A model generated the notes under the pieces. It did no database searches and had not been told where the DNA came from. It worked only from the letters and a program-made list of their open reading frames with translations. Position numbers and translations under genes: made by a program. From NCBI GenBank assembly GCA_003484265.1, contig DNDO01000182.1:11177-18811 (forward strand): 7,635 nt of DNA, read 5' to 3'. Source of the DNA: Anaerolineae bacterium (GTDB lineage: Bacteria > Chloroflexota > Anaerolineae > Anaerolineales > Villigracilaceae). Positions 1 through 6,917 of the stretch are shown here, one piece after another. How positions within the stretch are numbered: position 1 is the stretch's first letter; each line of letters begins with the position of its first letter.

Positions 1-23
1 TGGTTGATATAAGGCGAATAGAG

Positions 24-1586
24 TTACTTCTTCAGCAACGCGTCTACGACAACAAGATCTTCTAAGTGAGTATATGTGTGTACTGCCAATATATCATCCT
101 TGGGCGGTTCGATACGTTCCAGCAATTTCTCTTCGTACTCGTAAATGCTTAACTTTGTGATGCTATTGAGGTTTAGCGCGTACCCATATCTCAACGAAGA
201 ATCCTGCGAGGGGCGGATGAGTCCGCTGTCCCTGCGAAAGATGCGCCCGGCTGGGCGGGCAGACCGTACATCTGAAACGATGGGGTTCATCGGGTGCGGG
301 GTCCAGTCTGTTGATAGGGGATCGTCTGTATAATAAAGATGCAATTCATCCCACGTGGAACCACCCTCATGCGCGATGTTGACAAACATCCACCAGCGCA
401 TAGAATGCTGGAACAGGGTTGCATCCACTGCCTGCACATCGGGCATCAGCGTTTTGTGGAACTCCCATTGATCGGGGAAGCGCACGCAACGATATGCTTC
501 GATGGCCCGGTTCTGCGCCGTTTCGGGGATCATATAAAACTCGCCGCGATGCTCGAAGATGAACGGATACGAAAGATGATATGGACGCTCCAGCGCCGTT
601 TGCGGTTCGCCAATCTCACCGCCTGCGTCGATGACCGCATATGAAATTCTGCCCCGCTGGGTTTTGTATACATATTCTTCAAAGAATAGATAAGAAGTTC
701 CCTCCCTTTTTAGAATGAACGGGTCTGCCCAAAAAACGCCTCGCGGCGGGACTTTGAGTTTGAGTCCGCCCCAATCGAACTTTTCTCCATCGTTTCTTTT
801 CCCCGCCATCAGCGCCCAGGGTTGAGGTGTGATGCGGCGTCTTATCTTGTTCTCAGAGATCTGCAATGCCTGTTTATGTGCGAGAGTAGTTGATTGGGAT
901 AATGAGGGTATGCTCGCTTTTTCGACGGTGGAGGCGGGTTCCGTGTGCGCGAAAAATTCCTTTTCGCCCTTTGTCCGCAACATACGGAGGACGCGCGGAA
1001 CCACGTGAGTCGCCCTCCAGAAAAACGACTTTTGATTTAATGAAATCGACGAACGATGTGTGGCAATAACCGAACCGGCATGGACCCAGGTCGCTTCTTC
1101 GCGTTCGATCTCAATGTCACAGTGCATGACAGGAATATCGTTCAATATTTCAAGCCAGCCGATCTCACTTCCCATGGTCACGCGCACTTCATTACAGCGT
1201 AGAGACCATGCCCCAAAGCGGGCCACATTGAGCAGTGATTTGGGCATGTCCTCCAAACTCAGGTTGAGCAGAAGGTCGAGGCGCATGGCTTTGAAGCGGG
1301 AAATGCGCTCATGCAAATTTGCGCCCAGCGACTGTGTGTTATGAAGTACCTTGCGGATGTCACTTATTTCCCAGGCATCTGGTGCCGGGCGAAATATCTT
1401 CTTATCGAGATTGAATTGAATGTCGTATTGCTTGTTTATGGGAAGAGTGGTGCCGTTAGATTGGTCTGCGAACGCCAGCGCAGAGATCTCCGCATGGGAA
1501 GAGTTCTTAATTCTCTCAAGCATATGCCTTACCCATGCAGGTACCATGTGGTCTATCAGGATGACGCCAACCCGCAGTTTATTCAT
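24..1586 (-). CDS. Formyltransferase-like domain fused to GINT1-type beta-propeller
   Basis: The 520-residue product has two parts. Residues about 1-200 resemble the formyltransferase N-terminal fold: a KLRVGVIL first strand, DLLLNLS at 104-110, RFGAWSL at 123-129 and WVHAG at 167-171. The catalytic Asn-His pair that formyltransferases carry just after this point is not visible; the sequence there is WSLRCNEVRV, so the domain is probably not an active formyltransferase. Residues about 247-516 match the five-bladed propeller found at the N-terminus of glucosamine inositolphosphorylceramide transferase 1: FWADPF (285-290), YLFFEEY (299-305), MIPET (352-356), VDATLF (387-392), SARPAGR (442-448) and RPSQD (458-462). 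There is no signal peptide or membrane segment. I chose the ATG at 1586, four codons inside the longest frame (ATG at 1598), because KLRVGVIL then begins the protein and the overlap with the upstream gene falls to 8 nt. Neither start has a clear Shine-Dalgarno site. In bacteria such proteins often occur with polysaccharide genes; the substrate is unknown. Confidence 0.8.
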   Translation of the reverse strand: MNKLRVGVILIDHMVPAWVRHMLERIKNSSHAEISALAFADQSNGTTLPINKQYDIQFNLDKKIFRPAPDAWEISDIRKVLHNTQSLGANLHERISRFKAMRLDLLLNLSLEDMPKSLLNVARFGAWSLRCNEVRVTMGSEIGWLEILNDIPVMHCDIEIEREEATWVHAGSVIATHRSSISLNQKSFFWRATHVVPRVLRMLRTKGEKEFFAHTEPASTVEKASIPSLSQSTTLAHKQALQISENKIRRRITPQPWALMAGKRNDGEKFDWGGLKLKVPPRGVFWADPFILKREGTSYLFFEEYVYKTQRGRISYAVIDAGGEIGEPQTALERPYHLSYPFIFEHRGEFYMIPETAQNRAIEAYRCVRFPDQWEFHKTLMPDVQAVDATLFQHSMRWWMFVNIAHEGGSTWDELHLYYTDDPLSTDWTPHPMNPIVSDVRSARPAGRIFRRDSGLIRPSQDSSLRYGYALNLNSITKLSIYEYEEKLLERIEPPKDDILAVHTYTHLEDLVVVDALLKK

Positions 1587-2349
1587 GACGCAAGCCATTG
1601 GGGCGGAATGCGGAGAAATATAACAAAGGACTATATCCCAGGCGTCGATACAAGTGCATCGCTTGATCAGACGGGACCGCTACCATGCGCTTCAATCCCA
1701 ACTCGATTGCATACGCATGCGCGCGCCTGACAAGTGCTGTGCCATATTTACGTTTGCGGTAATTTTTGAGAACATAAAGTTGATTTATGTACCCAACCTT
1801 ATCATAAACCGAAACCAGTTGGAGCCACCCGACTGCCTCGCCTTCGGACTCTACATAAAAGGAATGAATGTGTTTGTCACGCAGGGTTTGCACATGGATC
1901 CGCTCACCCTCTGTTACCAGGTTGTGGTTGGCGGTCTCAGCTTGCTGGATGGTTGAAGCCTTGTACACGTTTTCGGGAACTGCGTCCACTTTGCCGGTCA
2001 GGCTGAACCCAAGGATGGGACCTGTCCGCGCGAATTCGTGAGCGAATTTCGTGTATTGTTCCTTCAAAGCAGGGTCTGATGGAGATGGGTGAAATACATC
2101 GATGATGTATTGCCTATCTTCGGGAATGGGATACGAAAGCACCGCATCCATTACGGATTGCGCGTCCGCACTAAGCGCGAGGAACTCGTATTGAAAGGAT
2201 GCAATCGGCGCACCGTCATAAATGGAAATGCCGATGGGTCCGTGTACCTTATATTTCGTTTTATATGTGACCTGATAAACGTGATTGTATGAAGCGATCA
2301 TGGCTTCTGCCGCCCACCAGTTTTCAATATCGGTTCTTGGGTTATCCAT
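1579..2349 (-). CDS. GNAT family N-acetyltransferase with long N-terminal extension
   Basis: A 256-residue protein whose C-terminal part (about 160-245) is a GNAT acyltransferase domain. The acyl-CoA binding motif A is visible as YINQLYVLKNYRKRKYGTAL (187-206), with the R-x-x-G-x-A pyrophosphate loop at 200-205. Motif B is seen as AMHLYRRLGY (230-239). Residues 1-150 match no family I recognise. They contain several hydrophobic strands and could be a degenerate second GNAT-like fold or a substrate-binding domain. No membrane segment or signal peptide is seen, so it is likely cytoplasmic. Its last codons overlap the start of the downstream propeller gene by 8 nt, which suggests translational coupling. 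An 82-nt gap separates it from the upstream GNAT gene, and I see no strong promoter there. The acceptor substrate cannot be inferred. The family call is firm; the function is open. Confidence 0.85.
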   Translation of the reverse strand: MDNPRTDIENWWAAEAMIASYNHVYQVTYKTKYKVHGPIGISIYDGAPIASFQYEFLALSADAQSVMDAVLSYPIPEDRQYIIDVFHPSPSDPALKEQYTKFAHEFARTGPILGFSLTGKVDAVPENVYKASTIQQAETANHNLVTEGERIHVQTLRDKHIHSFYVESEGEAVGWLQLVSVYDKVGYINQLYVLKNYRKRKYGTALVRRAHAYAIELGLKRMVAVPSDQAMHLYRRLGYSPLLYFSAFRPNGLRHE

Positions 2350-2431
2350 GTAATCTTAAGACGGGTTCTTTGTGAGTTGGTTACTGCGACAACAGATCTA
2401 TTAATCATATCTATGCCTCTGTGAACGAACT

Positions 2432-3292
2432 CTATTCCTGCAGCGTACTTTCCCCATGCGATAAGACATAAAAACTACGCTTGTTCTCGTAAATAAAATC
2501 GGTGATGAGGTAACCGGCTTTGAATGCAGTTTCAAATACTTCACGCGAGAATAGCCGCCAGTCATGGGCAAGAGCGAAGTCTTCGCTTCTCATTACGTTG
2601 AAGTCCGTAGGGACCTCGGCGAGAATGAGATGTCCCTCAAGAGGCGAGAAACCGTCGGGCGGGCGGATCAGGTTCGATGTCGAGATAAGAGGCGTATATA
2701 AGGGACTCAATTCTGCTTGCGAGAAATCGTCAAGCTTCAATGGTCCGCGCGCGCGTTTGCCAAGTCTGCGCTCGACGCGGCGGGTATTGACCCACCAATC
2801 CACCTGGAAGCGGTCAGAGGGAAGCCCGGCATTTAAGCCATCGCGCATGTCGCCGTATTCAGAGCGGCGATATGTATTGCAGACCGCGCCGAGCTTTGCG
2901 ATGTTGAGATAGGCGTTGCGGCTGAGAAGCGGATCATATGTCCATGTGATGTGATCAATGCCCTGCTTGCGGACCACCTGCCACTGCGCCCGCTTCAAAG
3001 CGAAGCCCACACCTGAATCGCGTTGCCCGGGCTTGATGCCCATCATATGCGAACAGTGCTTCGGACGCGGGCCGTCTGGAATGAATTCGATGCCGGGAAA
3101 GCCAAAGACAAAGCCGATCAATTGATCGTCAATGAATGCGCCGATGAGGATGCCCCCATTGTGAATGGCTGCGATAAATACATGCGCGGGGACGATATCG
3201 GTTTCACTGCCAGGCCATACAGCCCGCTGGAGTTCTTCGACGAGGGTCATGTCTTCGGGGGATTCAAGCAATCGGATGACGGGGTCAGGCAT
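2432..3292 (-). CDS. COG3375-type GNAT superfamily acyltransferase
   Basis: A 286-residue protein with the hallmarks of the COG3375 branch of GNAT proteins. The acyl-CoA loop is R-D-S-G-V-G (91-96), preceded by HMMGIKPGQ (82-90). The family-specific run WTYDPLLSRNAYLNIAKLGA lies at 117-136, and YGDMRDGLNAGLPSDRFQVD (146-165) follows. The length fits the family. Some relatives lie next to menC or N-succinylamino-acid racemase genes, and a GNAT protein in that pathway has been described as an N-succinyltransferase acting on D-amino acids; whether it belongs to exactly this branch is from memory. No racemase gene is visible in this window, so the acyl donor and acceptor here are unknown. The start ATG lies 5 nt after the stop of the SDR gene, with no Shine-Dalgarno sequence, so the two are almost certainly co-transcribed. 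The residues after about 185 are less conserved in appearance. Confidence 0.85.
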   Translation of the reverse strand: MPDPVIRLLESPEDMTLVEELQRAVWPGSETDIVPAHVFIAAIHNGGILIGAFIDDQLIGFVFGFPGIEFIPDGPRPKHCSHMMGIKPGQRDSGVGFALKRAQWQVVRKQGIDHITWTYDPLLSRNAYLNIAKLGAVCNTYRRSEYGDMRDGLNAGLPSDRFQVDWWVNTRRVERRLGKRARGPLKLDDFSQAELSPLYTPLISTSNLIRPPDGFSPLEGHLILAEVPTDFNVMRSEDFALAHDWRLFSREVFETAFKAGYLITDFIYENKRSFYVLSHGESTLQE

Positions 3293-3297
3293 GACTG

Positions 3298-4233
3298 TTA
3301 GCGTGAGAAGCGTAGAGCTTCCTGAATCCTTTGTGAAAGTGGTTTGCGTTCAAGATAGTTCAATCTATAGGCGAAGCGGGCGGGCATGAGCCCGAAAGTG
3401 CGCGGGAGGTTTTCGACCGGGCAGGTACGGTTGACGGCTACATAGTCAATCCAGTAGGTTGGGACGTTGAAGCCTGGTGTGAACGCATCGAGGATCACAA
3501 AGAGGGCGCGCAAATATGGAGGTGAAATAGGCACAAGCAATCGCCGTGTATGTGTGATGCTCATGACCGTTTCCAGAATTTGCCGGAGGGTAAAATACTC
3601 ACCACCTCCGATGTCGTATGTCTGGTTGACCATATCTGGGTTTTGCAATGCCCAGAGCATGCAGGTCACAAGGTCTTCGACCCAAAGCGGCTGGAGCAAT
3701 GTCGTCCCGTTGCTTGGTATGGGAAGAATGCCAGGTGTGATGCGAATGAGATTGGAGAGGGGACTTGTGAAATGGTCTTCAGGACCAAAAACTATTGAGG
3801 ATCGAATGATGGTATGAGGAATGCCGATTTTGCGGATGTGTTCCTCGGCGATGCCTTTGGCTTTATGAATCGGGAAGGCGGAGGCGCGATCCGAGCCAAT
3901 ATGGCTGAGATAAATGAACCGCTCTACATCTGCGCTTTTCGCAACCAGCGCTAAGGTGCGGGTACCTTCGATGTCTGTTTTGAATAAATTACCACGCCGT
4001 CCCTGGGATACTGCGCTGGCTAGATGGACGATCTGGTCCACGCCGCGCATGGCGGCGCGCAAGCCGCGCTCGTCATCAAGACCGACCACGGCGACTTCAA
4101 CTGGCACGCCTTTTGGCAGTCGCGGCGAACGAGGTGATGGGCGCAGCAAAACGCGGACTTGTTGTCCTGTTTCGTTAAGTTGGCGCACGAGCACACGCCC
4201 AATAAAGCCTGTTGCGCCAGTGACGAGAATCAT
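3298..4233 (-). CDS. NAD(P)-binding SDR/epimerase, atypical NDUFA9-like type
   Basis: A 311-residue extended or atypical short-chain dehydrogenase. The Rossmann dinucleotide loop TGATGFIG is at 5-12. VDQIVHLAS (65-73), FIYLSHIGS (106-114, with a candidate catalytic Ser110) and LQPLWVEDLV (180-189) follow, as in NDUFA9-like or NmrA-like SDRs. The usual catalytic Y-x-x-x-K appears as F120-P-I-H-K124, so the Tyr is replaced by Phe while Lys is kept. Such proteins may bind the cofactor without classic dehydrogenase chemistry. The C-terminal part (about 230-311) has a hydrophobic stretch, PPYLRALFVILDAF (238-251), that may touch the membrane but is short for a transmembrane helix. The start is secure because MILVTGATG is the canonical N-terminus. 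There is no Shine-Dalgarno sequence; a perfect extended -10 sits 7 nt upstream, implying a leaderless or nearly leaderless mRNA. It is the first gene of the minus-strand run. The substrate is unknown. Confidence 0.88.
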   Translation of the reverse strand: MILVTGATGFIGRVLVRQLNETGQQVRVLLRPSPRSPRLPKGVPVEVAVVGLDDERGLRAAMRGVDQIVHLASAVSQGRRGNLFKTDIEGTRTLALVAKSADVERFIYLSHIGSDRASAFPIHKAKGIAEEHIRKIGIPHTIIRSSIVFGPEDHFTSPLSNLIRITPGILPIPSNGTTLLQPLWVEDLVTCMLWALQNPDMVNQTYDIGGGEYFTLRQILETVMSITHTRRLLVPISPPYLRALFVILDAFTPGFNVPTYWIDYVAVNRTCPVENLPRTFGLMPARFAYRLNYLERKPLSQRIQEALRFSR

Positions 4234-4240
4234 GCGGAGG

Positions 4241-4270
4241 ATTATAGCAGAGGTGGTATCGTCACTACAA
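4241..4270 (-). promoter_or_regulatory. Extended -10 promoter of the SDR operon, likely leaderless
   Basis: On the minus strand TGCTATAAT (4249-4241) is a perfect TGnTATAAT extended -10. A weak -35, TTGTAG (4270-4265), lies 18 nt upstream of the hexamer. Only seven bases (CCTCCGC) separate the -10 from the ATG at 4233. Transcription should therefore start at the A of the ATG or one to two bases before it, leaving no room for a ribosome binding site. This is read directly from sequence; the start site is inferred. Confidence 0.7.
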
Positions 4271-4519
4271 AACTACATCGACTGCTCAGGCTGACCCAAA
4301 CATTGATTTTATAAAGGAACGATTGACAAACTAGGTCCATATAACAACTAAGCTGGTAATGGGGAAAATTCTCCTTATTAATTGACATCCCATCAATAAA
4401 ACAAAGAATTTCCAGAAATAATCTACGGAGCAGTTAGGTTGTTATCGCCAACGCACAATTCAACTTAATATGAAACGGCAATGTCCTGGTTCAGCCGTTC
4501 GGTTATTCTTAACGCCTAA

Positions 4520-4541
4520 ATAACAATTATTATATTGTTAT
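4520..4541. repeat. 8-bp inverted repeat, possible operator
   Basis: ATAACAAT (4520-4527) and ATTGTTAT (4534-4541) are perfect inverted arms separated by TATTAT. The right arm overlaps the candidate extended -10 of the orphan gene. This is the geometry of a repressor operator bound by a dimer. No regulator gene is in the window, and AT-rich DNA gives such palindromes by chance, so the role is inference. Confidence 0.4.
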
Positions 4542-4544
4542 GAT
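4536..4544 (+). promoter_or_regulatory. Extended -10 promoter of the orphan small gene
   Basis: TGTTATGAT fits TGnTATAAT with one mismatch. Eleven bases separate it from the ATG at 4556, so the leader would be only about five bases. An alternative is TATATT (4531-4536) with TTAACG (4509-4514) as -35 at 16 nt spacing. That would give a leader of about 13 nt including a weak AGG at 4545-4547. Confidence 0.45.
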
Positions 4545-4555
4545 AGGTTTCTTTC

Positions 4556-4876
4556 ATGTATAAGAAAATCACTCTAAATGGAATTGAACTTTCACTCCCC
4601 AAATACGATGCAACGGCTGTAACTCTATTTGATTATTTGGATGATATCATCACTTCGTTGGAAGAAGAATTGAGCGATGATGATGGAAATTTCCTGCTAT
4701 CCATCGACGTTGATTTTTCTACAAATAACCCCCCCAGGCACAATGTCCTTTCCAGCGAGACGACAAATGCTGCAACGGAAAAAAAGATTGCCAAAGCATT
4801 GAATAATAGTAGTTCAGGCAAATTCGACCAAGTTTCCGGATCAGTTAAAGTCAATCTGCAAGTTAAGGACCGGTAA
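4556..4876 (+). CDS. Small orphan protein of unknown function, 106 aa
   Basis: I do not recognise this protein. It has 106 residues, one Met (the start), no Cys and no Trp, and neither a signal peptide nor a membrane segment, so it is likely a soluble cytoplasmic protein. Residues 1-35 alternate polar and hydrophobic residues and then become helix-like and acidic (DDIITSLEEELSDDDG, 29-44). Residues 48-54 (LSIDVDF) and 96-103 (VKVNLQVK) look like beta strands, and between them lies an Asn/Ser/Thr-rich section. Support for a real gene comes from its context: it has its own promoter-like sequence, it is isolated on the plus strand between two minus-strand blocks, and a strong hairpin lies 32 nt after its stop. 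The base composition is more AT-rich than the operon on the left, which may indicate later acquisition. It carries a C7 run (4729-4735) and an A7 run (4779-4785), both prone to slippage. Confidence 0.6.
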   Translation: MYKKITLNGIELSLPKYDATAVTLFDYLDDIITSLEEELSDDDGNFLLSIDVDFSTNNPPRHNVLSSETTNAATEKKIAKALNNSSSGKFDQVSGSVKVNLQVKDR

Positions 4877-4908
4877 ACCAAGAAATTTCTATATCGTCAT
4901 TTGGTGAA

Positions 4909-4959
4909 GGTATTAAATCAAATACGCCGGTATCAAGTCGGCGTATTTGATTTAATACC
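4909..4959. terminator. Bidirectional terminator hairpin between convergent genes
   Basis: A perfect 21-bp inverted repeat (arms 4909-4929 and 4939-4959) encloses a 9-nt loop. The inner GC part (ACGCCG/CGGCGT) is flanked by A-rich sequence on one side and T-rich sequence on the other in both directions, as in bidirectional intrinsic terminators. It lies 32 nt after the orphan gene stop and 27 nt from the TPR gene stop at 4987. There is no separate long T run beyond the stem; the T-rich outer stem would have to serve. Confidence 0.75.
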
Positions 4960-4986
4960 CCACAAGCGAGTGTTTCTACACGTGCT

Positions 4987-6516
4987 TCACTGCACACCCT
5001 GTAGCAATGTTTGAAAACGAGGATCGCTCCGAATAAAGTCCAGGTCCGGGTCCTTACGCGCCCAGTTCACATAGGTCTGCTTGTTTTTCAGGGCGATTTC
5101 AAGCAATTCCAGTGACCGGTCTGCATTACCGCAAATGGATTCCATACAGGCACGATTATATTCGTTCTCATCATTGTCGAGCAATTGCCTCGCTTTTTCT
5201 ATATGTACTTTAGCTAATTCCTCGTTTCCGTATTTCCGATAATATCCTCCGAGCGTGGCATGAGCGAGTCCATGATTCGGATCCACGCCAATCACTCTTT
5301 CAAATGTATGTATGGCGTCATCATGCCGCCCGACTGCTGCATAAACCAGTGCCAAATGATGAAGATAGAACGCCTGGGTTGTATCAATTCTCACTGCGTT
5401 CTCATATGCATTGATGGCATCGTCATATTGACCTAGTGTCTTGTAGTGATCGCCGAGGACATCCCATGCATATGCATTTCGCGGATTGGTATCGAGCGCT
5501 TTTTTAAATCTATCAATATCAGCGTCGATCTCAAGGCGTTCATCATCAGATAACGATATTGCTTGCCAATTCATCGGGGTATCGTATTGAACTGCCTCAA
5601 CATCAGTAGTAATCTGAACTGCAAATTCAGGGGTTTCAGTTATGAATTCTGATTCGTCTGTAACCACCATTACGGCGGGCGGATTACTTTCAGGTAGATG
5701 AGTATTCAGGTCTACCAAGGGCGGCTTCTGGGCCTCTGACTGAATACCAGCACCAGCCTCACTTTTGTCTTTTATAGAATTTACTGTATTAGGCATATCA
5801 ATAGAGTCTGGAACTGAATCTATTTCTAGGACTAGGCTTTCAACATTATCGGAGCTCAATACATCTTCAAAATCGTCTGTTGACTCAGGATCAATGAATG
5901 TCTCCACCTCCCATTTCAATGGTTCGGTATAAACGATATTATTGTCAACGTAATGGGTCCCCTCTCCATCAACAAATCCAAAATCGTAATTAAATCCATC
6001 GCTTTCTATAGATTCAGATTGACCGTCAAACCACCAGGCTGTTGAGAGGTCATCAAGCATTGGAGGTGCTTCTAAGAATGTATTCGAAGGGATTTCGTCA
6101 AAGGGATTAAACCGTTGCTGGTTCGGATGAGACTCCGATGGCTGACAGTGCAGAAGCAAATCCACTGGTTCGCTAGCCTCGACGATCTGTCCGAAATCAG
6201 AAACAAGAGTTTCGATCTGTTGATAGGTTTCAGCTGCCCGGGTAAATTGTTTTAGTTGATAATATATTTCACCAAGTTTATGCAGAGAAACCGCTTTATC
6301 AAGATCATCTTTCAAAAGATGGATGCCGCGCTGGTAAATACTTACTGCCTCTGCGTTTTTTCCCATCTGCGTATAGGTCAACGCAAGGTTACTGTAAGGT
6401 TCTCCAATTTCAGGATTAATGTCGATTGCTCTGTTGTAGGCACGTACCGCCTTATCATAGGCACCAGATACAAAATATAGATTGCCTAATTCGTTCCAAA
6501 GTTCATGCTCGCTCAT
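4987..6516 (-). CDS. TPR protein with acidic linker and DPDLD/DPRF tail
   Basis: The 509-residue product has three TPR units at about 4-37, 38-71 and 74-107. A long acidic, low-complexity and probably disordered linker (about 108-330) follows, then further TPRs (about 347-380, 381-414, 415-448). The C-terminal tail contains EYNRACMESICGN (452-464), DPDLD (489-493) and SDPRF (497-501), a type of ending often seen in TPR proteins. It is most likely a soluble protein-interaction scaffold; the partner is unknown. The frame is open to an ATG at 6642, but I place the start at 6516. GGAGG lies 4 nt before it, the ATG overlaps the upstream stop as ATGA, and the WNELGN motif then begins the protein as in its paralogue. 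The first TPR block is an ungapped match, about 45 of 100 residues by eye, to the TPR block of the upstream gene. Confidence 0.85.
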   Translation of the reverse strand: MSEHELWNELGNLYFVSGAYDKAVRAYNRAIDINPEIGEPYSNLALTYTQMGKNAEAVSIYQRGIHLLKDDLDKAVSLHKLGEIYYQLKQFTRAAETYQQIETLVSDFGQIVEASEPVDLLLHCQPSESHPNQQRFNPFDEIPSNTFLEAPPMLDDLSTAWWFDGQSESIESDGFNYDFGFVDGEGTHYVDNNIVYTEPLKWEVETFIDPESTDDFEDVLSSDNVESLVLEIDSVPDSIDMPNTVNSIKDKSEAGAGIQSEAQKPPLVDLNTHLPESNPPAVMVVTDESEFITETPEFAVQITTDVEAVQYDTPMNWQAISLSDDERLEIDADIDRFKKALDTNPRNAYAWDVLGDHYKTLGQYDDAINAYENAVRIDTTQAFYLHHLALVYAAVGRHDDAIHTFERVIGVDPNHGLAHATLGGYYRKYGNEELAKVHIEKARQLLDNDENEYNRACMESICGNADRSLELLEIALKNKQTYVNWARKDPDLDFIRSDPRFQTLLQGVQ

Positions 6517-6917
6517 TGTGCCTCCGAATATGCTGCAACGCTGGGAGTTTCTTCCAGGCTCAAGCTGCCCAGCAGGCTGAACCGTGAACGCAAAGACCTT
6601 GTAGCATTGTTTGGGTCGAGTTCGTCGGCACGTTGATAACACGCGATCGCATTATCATAATCGTTCAGTCGCCGGTAGACATTTCCCAAACGGTTCCAAG
6701 TTATTGCTTTATCCTTGTCACTGGAAAAGAGCTCGATGCTGCGTTGGTAAAGTAAAATCGCCTCAGTATATTTTTCTTTCTGGACATATACCAATGCCAG
6801 ATTGCTATAGGGCCATGCAAACCAGTCATCCAATTCGATCGCCTTACTATAAGCGGTTACTGCTTCTTCGAATGCCCCTGTATTAAAATAGACATTGCCT
6901 AATTCATTCCAGACATG
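6196..6917 (-). repeat. Duplicated three-TPR coding module
   Basis: The segments at 6606-6917 (end of the upstream gene) and 6196-6507 (start of the downstream gene) encode collinear three-TPR blocks of equal length. They share WNELGN, PYSNLAL, YQR and DKA at the same positions, with about 45 identities in 100 aligned residues and no gap. This indicates an old duplication of the module; similarity is at protein level. Confidence 0.7.

Larger units (their letters stand above)
4234..4555. other. AT-rich divergent intergenic region, 322 nt
   Basis: This region separates the minus-strand SDR operon from the plus-strand orphan gene and holds the promoters of both at its two ends. The middle (about 4280-4510) contains no credible open frame with a start signal. 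It has two TTGACA hexamers on the plus strand (4323-4328 and 4382-4387), neither with a good -10 at normal spacing. A short inverted repeat, AACGGC (4474-4479) and GCCGTT (4494-4499), has a 14-nt loop and no following T tract. It is visibly richer in A and T than the operon to its left. A small RNA cannot be excluded, but nothing specific supports one. Confidence 0.6.

Noticed and set aside
145..3389. Plus-strand open frames opposite the minus-strand operon (for example 339-644, 1060-1344, 1311-1730, 2520-2912, 3023-3301)
   Set aside because: They lie inside well-supported genes, have Arg/Ser/His-rich shadow-like composition, no ribosome sites and no recognisable motifs.
3467..4294. Plus-strand frames opposite the SDR gene
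   Set aside because: The minus-strand SDR motifs are unambiguous; the opposite frames are compositional shadows.
4323..4387. Two TTGACA hexamers as plus-strand promoters
   Set aside because: No convincing -10 at 16-18 nt and no gene immediately downstream.
4474..4499. Six-base inverted repeat as a terminator or small RNA
   Set aside because: Short stem, 14-nt loop, no T tract and no upstream gene to terminate.
4434..4519. Integron attC-like heptamers (GTTAGGT near 4434, ATTCAAC near 4458, CCTAA at 4515-4519)
   Set aside because: The order and pairing do not form an attC fold, no integrase or cassette array is present, and such short matches are expected by chance.
4633..4881. Minus-strand 82-residue frame opposite the small orphan gene
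   Set aside because: It lacks a start signal and promoter, and the plus-strand frame fits the flanking promoter and terminator better.
6513..6516. A frameshift splitting one large TPR gene in two
   Set aside because: The overlap has a strong ribosome site, each protein has complete repeats up to the junction, and the frame upstream of the second start does not encode TPR sequence.
6517..6642. Longer start for the downstream TPR gene (42 extra residues from an ATG at 6642)
   Set aside because: The extra residues overlap the upstream coding region, contain no TPR character, and the GGAGG plus ATGA overlap at 6516 gives a far better start.
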